From Deltaproteobacteria bacterium (lineage in GTDB: Bacteria > Desulfobacterota > Syntrophia > Syntrophales > UBA5619), in assembly GCA_021817825.1 (NCBI GenBank), contig JAKAFS010000009.1:1-59195 (forward strand): 59,195 nt of DNA, in the 5' to 3' direction. A program made the position numbers and the translations under genes. The first letter of the stretch is position 1; each line of letters starts with the position of its first letter. The notes below the pieces were generated by a model. It did no database searches, was not told the origin of the DNA, and saw only the letters and a program-made list of their open reading frames with translations. Positions 8,395-16,395 of this stretch are shown one piece after another.

Positions 8395-9609
8395 ATGAAC
8401 AGCGATGCTTTAAAGGGAATTAGAGTCGCCGATTTCAGTTGGGTCTGGGCAGGACCGCTAGCCACCTTGCTCCTCTCTTTTCTGGGAGCAGAAGTCATTA
8501 AGATTGAAAGCCAGAAACGCATCGATCAAACGCGACATGGATCTATTACCACGGGAGATAGTTTTTCCAATTTTAATGCCTCCCCAATTTTCAACAATGC
8601 CAACCTCAATAAAAAAGGCGTCACCATTAACATCAGCAGCCCAGAGGGCGCCGCGCTGGCAAAGAGAATTGTCGCGGTGAGCGATCTGGTCGTTGAAAAC
8701 ATGCGCCCCGGGGTGATGGATAGACTGGGGTTAGGGTATAAAGACATGGTAAAGGTAAAACCCGATATCATTATGCTTTCTTCCTCGGGATTCGGGTCAT
8801 CGGGACCGTACCGTGAATATGCCGGTTTTGCTCCCATATTTGCCGCTTTTGGCGGCCTGGCCCATCTCACGGGCTACGAGGACGGTGAGCCCAACACGAT
8901 GAGTGGGGTCATGGATCTGAGAGTCGGCACGGCTTCGGCATTTGCCATTCTCGCAGCCCTCTTACACCGGCAAGAGACCGGCGAGGGTCAATATATCGAT
9001 CTTTCTTCTTCAGAATGCGTCAGTTCGCTCGTCGGTTCCGAATTGATGGAATATACCATGAACCAAAAGTCGCCGTTCCGATGCGGTAATCAGGATTCCA
9101 TCATGGCGCCCCACAACTGCTATCGCTGCAAGGGAGACGACAAATGGATCAGCATCGCCATCGCCAGCGATGAAGAGTGGAATGCCCTGTGCGGTGTCAT
9201 GGGAAATCCTTCCTGGGCCAAGGATGAGACCTTCTCCAACGCTTACAGTCGTTGGCAGAATCGGAGCCTTTTGGATGAACATATTTCAAAGTGGACCAGC
9301 GACTACACCCATTATCAACTGATGGTGATGTTGCAGAGTGCCGGGGTCGCGGCCATGCCGTCCCTCAGCGCGAAGGACATTCTCTCCGATCCTCATATCA
9401 AAGCTCGTGACGTAATCAATGAAATTGACCATCCAGTGCTGGGCAAAAAAGTGGTCGTCAACCCGTCCTGGAAACTGTCGGAAACCCCCGCACGGATTCA
9501 TAAGGCGTCCCCACTGCTTGGAGAACACAATGAAGAGGTCTTTCGTGATTTGCTCGGGATGTCCCAGAATGAGATCAATAAATTAGTGGAAGAGCAGATT
9601 ATCTATTAG
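8395..9609 (+). CDS. Class III (CaiB/BaiF-type) CoA-transferase, paralogue 2
   Basis: Protein of 404 residues, same family as its upstream neighbour. It has VADFSWVWAGPLATLLLSFL, a conserved SSSGFGSSGPYREYAGF and the catalytic aspartate as Asp174 in SGVMDLRVG. The ATG follows GAGGAG. Both paralogues keep the aspartate, so both could be active, either as one heteromer or as two transferases with different partners. A weak hairpin follows the stop. Confidence 0.92.
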   Translation: MNSDALKGIRVADFSWVWAGPLATLLLSFLGAEVIKIESQKRIDQTRHGSITTGDSFSNFNASPIFNNANLNKKGVTINISSPEGAALAKRIVAVSDLVVENMRPGVMDRLGLGYKDMVKVKPDIIMLSSSGFGSSGPYREYAGFAPIFAAFGGLAHLTGYEDGEPNTMSGVMDLRVGTASAFAILAALLHRQETGEGQYIDLSSSECVSSLVGSELMEYTMNQKSPFRCGNQDSIMAPHNCYRCKGDDKWISIAIASDEEWNALCGVMGNPSWAKDETFSNAYSRWQNRSLLDEHISKWTSDYTHYQLMVMLQSAGVAAMPSLSAKDILSDPHIKARDVINEIDHPVLGKKVVVNPSWKLSETPARIHKASPLLGEHNEEVFRDLLGMSQNEINKLVEEQIIY

Positions 9610-9630
9610 CTCGTTCCGTGTAAAAACACT

Positions 9631-9660
9631 GTAGCGGCGCTGGAACACTGGCCGCTGTTT
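9631..9660 (+). terminator. Possible weak terminator after the CoA-transferase genes
   Basis: TAGCGGC at 9632-9638 pairs with GCCGCTG at 9651-9657 (one G-T pair), followed by only three T. It may attenuate transcription into tctC or mark a separate transcript; the tail is too short for confidence. Confidence 0.3.
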
Positions 9661-9764
9661 CAAAATAATCGCAAATGAGAGGGGGAACATCGGAACACCA
9701 TACAAGTCGAGCTACTTGGTTTGTCCGGCAGTTAACTAAGAAGAGGATTAAGGAGGGAGAATCT

Positions 9765-10817
9765 ATGAAAACGTTTTCAGTTAAGGGTTTTCTGCTCGTT
9801 GTGATGGTTGCAACTACACTAGCGGCTGTTTCAACCTCTGTAGCCGCACCTTCGGCATCAGATGCGGCTGCCTTCTACAAAGGCAAGACGGTTACACTCT
9901 ACTGCAGCGGGAATCCCGGTACGACTTCCGACATGTGGGCAAGGGCGATCGCCAGACATTTAGAGAAGGTCATCGGCACGACAGTTGTCGTAAAAAATGA
10001 ATCGGCTGCCAACGGTAAAGTGCTCTTCACTCAGTTTGCCAAAACGATCAAAGGGGATGGGCTAAACATCTGTTATACCCAGGCGGGAACGATGACCCCA
10101 CCCTACATGATGGGCGATAAAGGAGCTCTGTATGAAATCGCCAAATTCAAATATCTCGGCGGCATGGAAAACGCCAATATGATCATGTCCGTCAAGTTTA
10201 ACGGCCCGATTAAAAATGTCGATGACTTGCGGAAAACGAAAGGACTAAAATTCGCCCATCAAGCCAAGACCAGCCTTCCGGCCTTGGCCAATGCCTTGGC
10301 GATGGATCTCTTAGGTCTGGATGGCAAGATGATTCTTGGTTTTGAAGGATCGTCGGGCAAGCAGCTCGCTGTCTTGCAGGGCGAATGTCATGCAACTGTC
10401 TCGGCCGGCGACGCAGCAATGGTTGCCGATTCGAAAAAGACCATGCTGGCGATCATGCAGATCGGAAAGGACCGCATGCCGCCCGGTGAGGATTTGCCCA
10501 TTGTGACGGAATTCGCAAAAGCGAATTCCCTGAGTGACACGCAGAAACGGCTGTTGAACAGTATGGATCTCATTGATGATGCAAAAATGCTGTTCGTGCC
10601 GGCAGACACCCCTCAGGACAAGGTGGATTTCTTGGCCAATGCCTTCAAAAAAGCCTATGACACCCCAGAACTGAAAGCTGACCTCCAGAAGTTCCTGGGC
10701 TTTAAGCCCGGCGCTTATGTGGGGAGTAAAGAGTTGACCAAAAGGGTCAGCGACATCAGTGGCAAAAAATCAGACGTGCCCCTGTGGAACGACCTTCTGG
10801 ATAAATACACGAAGTAA
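9765..10817 (+). CDS. tctC: Tripartite tricarboxylate transporter substrate-binding protein (TctC family)
   Basis: Periplasmic solute receptor of 350 residues of the TctC/Bug type, which delivers carboxylates to the TctAB membrane pair. The ATG at 9765 follows AAGGAGGG with a 7-base spacer, and the protein then begins with a signal peptide (Lys-rich start, hydrophobic core, cleavage expected after STSVAA near residue 28). The mature protein shows the family start FYKGKTVTLYCSGNPGTTSD. An upstream in-frame ATG at 9675 lacks a ribosome binding site and would bury the signal peptide. The ligand cannot be read from sequence, but the neighbours point to an organic acid. Confidence 0.9.
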   Translation: MKTFSVKGFLLVVMVATTLAAVSTSVAAPSASDAAAFYKGKTVTLYCSGNPGTTSDMWARAIARHLEKVIGTTVVVKNESAANGKVLFTQFAKTIKGDGLNICYTQAGTMTPPYMMGDKGALYEIAKFKYLGGMENANMIMSVKFNGPIKNVDDLRKTKGLKFAHQAKTSLPALANALAMDLLGLDGKMILGFEGSSGKQLAVLQGECHATVSAGDAAMVADSKKTMLAIMQIGKDRMPPGEDLPIVTEFAKANSLSDTQKRLLNSMDLIDDAKMLFVPADTPQDKVDFLANAFKKAYDTPELKADLQKFLGFKPGAYVGSKELTKRVSDISGKKSDVPLWNDLLDKYTK

Positions 10818-10827
10818 TGCGCAATCC

Positions 10828-10871
10828 CTCTGAAACCCTGGCAACACCGTCGAGTTGCCAGGGTTTCAGGG
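10828..10871 (+). repeat. Perfect 16-bp hairpin in the tctC-tctA gap
   Basis: CTGAAACCCTGGCAAC at 10830-10845 pairs without mismatch with GTTGCCAGGGTTTCAG at 10854-10869 around an 8-base loop; two more pairs extend it. No T-run follows. It begins 13 bases after the tctC stop. A strong hairpin without a terminator tail here would protect the tctC message from 3' decay and allow more receptor than membrane protein, as at malE-malF. Confidence 0.85.
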
Positions 10872-10922
10872 TAATGAATAGATAGTGTTACCAGGTCAAT
10901 CTTAAGGTCTTAAGGAGTTTAA

Positions 10923-12446
10923 ATGGAAACGATTCCGGCTTTGCAGCAAGCCCTAGGCAACATGTTCCAGCCAAGCGTCTTTCTGGCCGTTTTTGCCGCA
11001 ACCATCGCTTCGATCATTGTCGGCGTGCTCCCGGCCATCACCGGCGCCTTGCTCGTGATCATGGTTCTTCCCTTTACCTTTGGCGCCGACCCCATAATCG
11101 CTATGCCGGTCATGTGCGCACTTCTCGCCTCGTCGGGCATGGGCGGCTCAATCACCGCGATTCTGACGGGCATTCCAGGAGACAATGCCAACGCCCCTAC
11201 CGTATTGGACGGCTTTACCATGACCCGCAATGGTCAGGCCGGACGGGCCCTGGGTCTGGCACTGACGGTCAGTGTTGCTTCCTGCTTCTTTGGAGTGGTG
11301 CTTTCCATCCTCATAATTCCCCTGCTGGCCCCGATCCTGATGAAGTTCAAAACGGTGGAGATGCTGCTCATCATCATCATGGCTTTGCTTTTTTTATCGG
11401 TCTTAACCAAAGGCTCCCGGGTCAAGGGGTTGATCTCTGCGGGTCTCGGCCTGACCTTATCCTGTGTAGGATTCCACGCCACCAGCGGTATCGATCGACT
11501 CACCTTTGGAAACATGTATCTTTATAGCGGCATTGAGGTTTCCACAGTCCTGATGGGCGTCTTGGCCGTGCCCACCCTCCTGGAACTCCATGCCGAGGGC
11601 GTGGCCATCGCACCGGCCAGCGCCGCGGAGGCTGGCAAGTTGAGCGCCCTGCTGAAAGGGACGAAGGAGTTCTTCAGCAAACACCTGCTTGTCTGGTTGC
11701 GTGGAACCCTGGTGGGTTATGCGGTGGGCATTGCCCCTGCGCTTGGTTCGACCACCGCAGTATGGATCGCTTACGCGCAAGCCAAACAGTCGGCAAAAAA
11801 CCCGGAGGCGTTCGGCAATGGCGTTCCCGAAGGTATCGTTGCACCGGAATCCGCCCGAGCGGTTTGTGCGACGGCCGATCTCCTGACCACGCTGGTCTTC
11901 GGAATTCCGGGCAGTTCGATCATGGTTGTCATCATGGCGGCGTTCATGATTCTGGGCATTCAACCCGGCCCCACACTGGTGATTGAGCATACGGCCCTTG
12001 CCTTTCAGATGATCCTGACCATGGGCCTGGGCATCAGCATTGCGGCAGTGATATGCTTCTTTGGCGCCCCGATCATGGTCAAGATCACGCGAGTTTCTCC
12101 ACACATTCTTTTCGTTGTTCTCATGCCCATCATTGTTCTGGGCGCCTATGTCACGCGTGAGTTTGCCGTGGATATCGTCTTCATCGGCATCACTTCGCTG
12201 CTCGGCTTATGCCTTAAACGTTTCGGATTTTCTGCCCCCGCGATCATCTTGGGATTTGTCATGGGGAATTTATTGGAGCGGACCCTTATTCGTTCTATGG
12301 ATCTGCATGGGGTGGGGCTCTTCTGGTCTTCACCCGTCGCTACCGTACTCACCACTATCATCCTTATCGCCATTTTCTGGGGGCCCATTCAGTCGCTGAT
12401 TGCACGAATCCTTGGTAAAAAGGCTACCGGGGAGGGACAGGCATAA
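10923..12446 (+). CDS. tctA: Tripartite tricarboxylate transporter large membrane subunit (TctA)
   Basis: Integral membrane protein of 507 residues, about 12 helices, the transport subunit of the TctCBA system. The TctA signature region is near residues 35-115: GVLPAITGALLV, then GMGGSITAILTGIPGDNANA, then LDGFTMTRNGQAGRALGLAL. A second copy of the pattern (GIAPALGSTTAVWIAYAQAK) follows in the other half. The ATG follows AAGGAG. Its stop overlaps the start of tctB by one base, so the two are translationally coupled. Confidence 0.93.
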   Translation: METIPALQQALGNMFQPSVFLAVFAATIASIIVGVLPAITGALLVIMVLPFTFGADPIIAMPVMCALLASSGMGGSITAILTGIPGDNANAPTVLDGFTMTRNGQAGRALGLALTVSVASCFFGVVLSILIIPLLAPILMKFKTVEMLLIIIMALLFLSVLTKGSRVKGLISAGLGLTLSCVGFHATSGIDRLTFGNMYLYSGIEVSTVLMGVLAVPTLLELHAEGVAIAPASAAEAGKLSALLKGTKEFFSKHLLVWLRGTLVGYAVGIAPALGSTTAVWIAYAQAKQSAKNPEAFGNGVPEGIVAPESARAVCATADLLTTLVFGIPGSSIMVVIMAAFMILGIQPGPTLVIEHTALAFQMILTMGLGISIAAVICFFGAPIMVKITRVSPHILFVVLMPIIVLGAYVTREFAVDIVFIGITSLLGLCLKRFGFSAPAIILGFVMGNLLERTLIRSMDLHGVGLFWSSPVATVLTTIILIAIFWGPIQSLIARILGKKATGEGQA

Positions 12447-12943
12447 TGAAAAAACTAAGCCCCAACAGCTATTTTTTAATCCTTGTGATCATTGTCATGG
12501 CGGTGTTCTTCATAACTTCGCTTGGTTATGCTGAACTTCAAGTCAAGCTGATGCCTTTGTTGATGTCCGGCTTTACCGTTCTGTTGTCGCTGATTGCGCT
12601 AGTGCAGAATGTGAAATCGGGCTCCAAAGCAAGCATGCCAACGGATGAAGATGGCGATGTCATCGAAGAAGACGAGAAAAAGCGGACGCCGCTTGGCGAT
12701 TATTTCAAAGCCTTCGGCTGGTTTGCCGCGCTGATCGCAGGTGTCTATTTTTTTGGTTTCATCTTCGCCACACCGGTTTGGATGTTTGTTTATTTGTGGA
12801 AAAACGGAACCCAATGGTGGAAAGGGATCGCCCTCGGGGTTGGCCTCATCATCGTCATTTACGTGATATTCACGGTGATGTTGCGAATTCATCTATACCA
12901 AGGTCTAGCCAGCGAGTGGCTCATGAGCCAATTGGGACTGTAA
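12446..12943 (+). CDS. tctB: Tripartite tricarboxylate transporter small membrane subunit (TctB)
   Basis: Small membrane protein of 165 residues with four predicted helices: near 8-28, 35-52, 87-108 and 120-142. A charged cytoplasmic loop rich in Glu/Asp/Lys sits between helices 2 and 3. This layout is the TctB pattern, and identity is supported mainly by position directly after tctA, with TAATG overlap. It ends one base before the MmgE/PrpD start, so the transport and enzyme genes are in one operon. Confidence 0.85.
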   Translation: MKKLSPNSYFLILVIIVMAVFFITSLGYAELQVKLMPLLMSGFTVLLSLIALVQNVKSGSKASMPTDEDGDVIEEDEKKRTPLGDYFKAFGWFAALIAGVYFFGFIFATPVWMFVYLWKNGTQWWKGIALGVGLIIVIYVIFTVMLRIHLYQGLASEWLMSQLGL

Positions 12944-12944
12944 A

Positions 12945-14360
12945 ATGGAAGCCGCGACTACAACCATCAGCCAGTTGGCAGATTTTGTTGACCGGACCAG
13001 TTTTGCTGATCTACCAGCGAGCGTTGTCGTCGAAACAAAGCGGCTTCTATTGGACGCCATCGGTTGCGCCCTGGCTGGAGTGGCCAGTGACAAAGGCAAG
13101 TGGGGACTGGAATTCGCTCGGACATTTTTCGCCGGCTCTCCACAAGCCACTGTCATTGGTTTTGGCGACCGGATGTCCGCCCTCGGCGCCGCTTTTGTCA
13201 ATGGCGAATTGATTAATGGATTGGATTACGATGCCGCTGGCAAGCACCTGCCGCCCTTTGTTGTCCCGGCGAGTCTGGCCGTGGCCGAGTTGAATGGAGC
13301 GACCGGCAAGGAATTCATTACGGCCTGTGCCTTGGCTCATGAAATCGGAATCCGTATCAGCGGAGGGATGAGCTCCTATCGGGACATTGTGAACGACAAG
13401 ACCGGTTTCCCGCCGGTGAGTGGCCATAGTTGCTCCATCTTTGGGGGAGCAGCCGCTGTGGCCAAGCTGGAGAAATTTTCAAAAGATCAGCTGGCGCAGG
13501 CGTTAAGTCTGGCCGGTCTCATCTGCCCGATGCAGATCCAGGCCAACATGGTCAAAAGCGAGCGGCCGACGGCAGCTAAATACCTCTTGGCCGGTTGGGT
13601 ATCTCAGGCCGAGATAACCGCTGCCTATCTGGTCAGGGCTGGTCATCGCGGTGATTTGGCTACTCTAGATGGAGATTACGGCTTTTGGCGCTATGCCGGA
13701 TCATCCAATTGGAATGCCGATTCGGTGGTTGCCGCTTTAGGCAAGGAGTGGCGTTTCCCTCGGGCAACACCCCTCAAACTCTACCCTTGTTGCCGCATCA
13801 TGCATGGAGCTCTAGATTGCCTGACGGCGGTCATTGAAAAAAACGGCCTTCGCTTTCAGGAGATCGACGGCATTCATGCCTATATCGAGGCATCCTGCGT
13901 TGAGCCAGTATTCAGCAACCGGGATATCAAAAGTCAGGTTGATGCGCAGTTCAGCGTGGCCTATAATCTGTCGGTTTTAGCCTACGGCACCAAACCTGGT
14001 ATCGGTTGGCAGGAACGGGATACACTGAGCAACCCGGAGATACGCAAGCTCATGGAGAAGATCGCCTTCGAGCCGCATCCAGGTTATGTCGAAGCCTTGA
14101 AGAAGGATCCCCAGGCCCGCCTATCCAAGGTGGAGGTGTCGGCCAGGGGTATGACCTTCGTTGAGGAAAGACCATACATCAAGGGAACGCCCACCTCTGA
14201 CCCGGCCACCACGATCACGGATGCTGAGTTGATGGCTAAGTTCAAGGACAATGCCTTCCCTATTCTGCCACCAGGTAAGGTGAACGATGCTTGCAACCGG
14301 TTGATGGATTTGGACAGCGTCGGCGACATCACCACGATTGTTGAATTGCTTCATCTGTGA
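12945..14360 (+). CDS. MmgE/PrpD family protein (2-methylcitrate dehydratase / cis-aconitate decarboxylase fold)
   Basis: Cytoplasmic protein of 471 residues of the MmgE/PrpD family, whose members dehydrate 2-methylcitrate, decarboxylate cis-aconitate or isomerise related acids. Family marks are the start ISQLADFVDRTSFADLP, LLLDAIGCALAG, NGLDYDAAGKHLP, AAAVAKLEKFSKDQLAQAL and KLYPCCRIMHGALD. The ATG sits one base after the tctB stop. Members of this family next to TctC-type transporters usually act on small di- or tricarboxylates, consistent with the rest of the array. The specific reaction is not assignable. Confidence 0.88.
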   Translation: MEAATTTISQLADFVDRTSFADLPASVVVETKRLLLDAIGCALAGVASDKGKWGLEFARTFFAGSPQATVIGFGDRMSALGAAFVNGELINGLDYDAAGKHLPPFVVPASLAVAELNGATGKEFITACALAHEIGIRISGGMSSYRDIVNDKTGFPPVSGHSCSIFGGAAAVAKLEKFSKDQLAQALSLAGLICPMQIQANMVKSERPTAAKYLLAGWVSQAEITAAYLVRAGHRGDLATLDGDYGFWRYAGSSNWNADSVVAALGKEWRFPRATPLKLYPCCRIMHGALDCLTAVIEKNGLRFQEIDGIHAYIEASCVEPVFSNRDIKSQVDAQFSVAYNLSVLAYGTKPGIGWQERDTLSNPEIRKLMEKIAFEPHPGYVEALKKDPQARLSKVEVSARGMTFVEERPYIKGTPTSDPATTITDAELMAKFKDNAFPILPPGKVNDACNRLMDLDSVGDITTIVELLHL

Positions 14361-14443
14361 GAGACAGGTGTCGATGGCAATGGCTAAAAGTGGCGATAGT
14401 CCAATGTTAAACAGCTAAAATCATTTACGAGGTGTAGCAAATA

Positions 14444-15226
14444 ATGAATACCGCTGAAAGAGTCGTGGATATCCTCGATGCAGTGGCATCTTCGGATGGT
14501 CCCTGCGGAATATCAGAGTTAAGCCGTCAGCTAAAGATTGGAAAGTATAACGTCTTCCGGATCTTGTCAGCCCTTGAAGAGAAGGGGTGGATCGAACAGG
14601 ATACGGAGACCAAGAAATACAGTCTTACCGGAGCCATGGCGGGAGTCGCTTTTAGAGCTTTGTCCCAACTGGACATTCAAAAAGTAAGTTTGCCCTATCT
14701 TCAAGAGCTACAGAAGATCACTGGGGAGACCAGCGCGCTGGTTATCAGGGAGGAACTGGGAAGAATGTTCATAAGCTGTATCCCGAGCGATCAGGCCGTC
14801 CGTCACGTAGTGCCCGTTGGTGAACGCGGTGAGCAGTGGCGAGGTTCCGGAGGGAAAGCCATCCTGGCCTTCACGACCGAGGATGAGATTGAAGCCGTCC
14901 TGAAGCAGTTCCGTGATTCCGGTGTGCAGACGTTAGCCGCAGGTCAAACCGTCACGGTTGAATCATTGCGTGAAGAGTTAGCTCTGATTAGGAAGCAAGG
15001 CTTTGCAGTGGGTGTTGGAGAACGCAACTCTGGGGTGTGTGGCGTCTCCGCACCTATCTTCAATCATCAGCAGCGGGTGGTGGGATCCATCAGCGTCTCC
15101 GGTCCCATGCCTCGCTTCGACATGGAAAAAGCCTTTCACTATAGTGACCTCATTATGGAGAAGGCGAAGAAAATAAGCTCGATTTTAGGCGCGAAGGTGG
15201 AATCGTTGTTTGTCGCCATTCTTTAA
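14444..15226 (+). CDS. IclR-family transcriptional regulator
   Basis: Protein of 260 residues with an N-terminal winged helix-turn-helix (about 1-65; GISELSRQLKIGKYNVFRIL) and a C-terminal IclR effector domain (about 80-255) with RGSGGKAILAF and GVCGVSAPIFNHQQRVVGSI. It binds DNA and senses a small molecule, commonly a carboxylic or aromatic acid. The ATG follows GAGGTG. It lies inside the array, 83 bases after the MmgE/PrpD gene, so it is the natural local regulator. Whether it acts at the 2.4-kb divergent region is inference. Confidence 0.93.
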   Translation: MNTAERVVDILDAVASSDGPCGISELSRQLKIGKYNVFRILSALEEKGWIEQDTETKKYSLTGAMAGVAFRALSQLDIQKVSLPYLQELQKITGETSALVIREELGRMFISCIPSDQAVRHVVPVGERGEQWRGSGGKAILAFTTEDEIEAVLKQFRDSGVQTLAAGQTVTVESLREELALIRKQGFAVGVGERNSGVCGVSAPIFNHQQRVVGSISVSGPMPRFDMEKAFHYSDLIMEKAKKISSILGAKVESLFVAIL

Positions 15227-15323
15227 TGCTGGCGTTGCTGCTGCCATTATCAAACTTATCTCGAAAGCCGAAGAAATAGCTTACAGGGAAAAAATCATAA
15301 GGATTGGAGCGGAGGATCACAAT

Positions 15324-16253
15324 ATGGGAATGGACTATACGGACTATGATGTCGTCATTATCGGCGCAGGCCCGGCAGGCCTGGCCGCAGGTCTCTACAC
15401 GAGCCGCGCTCGACTGCGCACCCTGGTCCTGGAAAAGGACGCCATCGGTGGCGAGCTGGCGAACCGGGAATTGATTGAAAACTACCCGGGTTTCGGCGAG
15501 GGAGTGCAGGGGCCAAAACTCGGATCGGCCATGGCACAGCAGATGATGAACTTTGGGGCTGAATTCAAGTGCTGCAAAGTCACCGGTGTTATCGTCAGAT
15601 CAAACTATAAAGTGGTCAAGACCAACGACGAAAACTACACTTGCAAGAGCATCATTATCACCAGTGGTTCACTTCCCAGGAAATTGGGTGTCCCCGGCGA
15701 AGAAAAATTCGCTCACCGCGGTGTGTTCTATTGCGCGACCTGTGATGGACCCAAATTCGCCGAGAAAGTGGTTGCCGTCGCCGGGGCAGGAGATTCAGGC
15801 ATCACTGATGCGTTAGCCCTTTCCAGAATGGCTGCCAAAGTAACGATTATCGAGTTCTTATCTCAACCCAAAGCATCAAAAGTTTTGCAAGAAAGGGCCC
15901 TTGCCGATCCCAAGATCGAAATCAGATGCGCGACCAAGATCGAAGCAATCATTGGAGAAGAACAGGTCACCGCACTTGATCTTGAAGATTGCAGCACCGG
16001 AGAAAAAAGCCGCTTGGAGGTGGAGGGGCTTCTTATACGCATCGGTCTGCTGCCGAATACCCAATTTCTGAAAGGCGTTCTCGACTTGACGCCGATGGGA
16101 CAGATTCCGGTCAATGAAAACATGGAGACCAGCGTCCCGGGTATTTTCGCCGCCGGCGATGTCCGCCAGTATTCTCCGATGCAGATTGCGACGGCCGTTG
16201 GGGACGGCGTCAACGCCGCCATGTCGCTCGGACGGTATATCGAGTCAAACTAA
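15324..16253 (+). CDS. Thioredoxin-reductase-like flavoprotein with non-standard cofactor site
   Basis: FAD-dependent pyridine-nucleotide-disulfide oxidoreductase of 309 residues, thioredoxin reductase fold. FAD motif GAGPAGLAAGLYTSRA near residue 14, redox pair Cys137-Ala-Thr-Cys140 in FYCATCDGPKF, and the C-terminal FAD motif GIFAAGDVR. The second nucleotide site reads AGAGDSGITDALALS, but the following strand ends VTIIEF where NADPH-dependent enzymes have HRR, so NADPH use is doubtful; NADH or ferredoxin are alternatives. The ATG at 15324 follows GGAGG; an in-frame start at 15210 overlaps iclR and adds unconserved residues. It is a candidate electron donor for the selenoprotein. Confidence 0.88.
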   Translation: MGMDYTDYDVVIIGAGPAGLAAGLYTSRARLRTLVLEKDAIGGELANRELIENYPGFGEGVQGPKLGSAMAQQMMNFGAEFKCCKVTGVIVRSNYKVVKTNDENYTCKSIIITSGSLPRKLGVPGEEKFAHRGVFYCATCDGPKFAEKVVAVAGAGDSGITDALALSRMAAKVTIIEFLSQPKASKVLQERALADPKIEIRCATKIEAIIGEEQVTALDLEDCSTGEKSRLEVEGLLIRIGLLPNTQFLKGVLDLTPMGQIPVNENMETSVPGIFAAGDVRQYSPMQIATAVGDGVNAAMSLGRYIESN

Positions 16254-16395
16254 TTGAATCCGCCCGTGAGCACGCCTCTTCCATGGGCTTCCACGGGTAA
16301 GCGAGCGCAAAATGGGTAGCTGCCCGCTAGAGGCGCGAAGATTTTCCCCCGCTTGCTACGGAGAACTTGCAACCTGCATTGGAGTTGAAGGGCCT

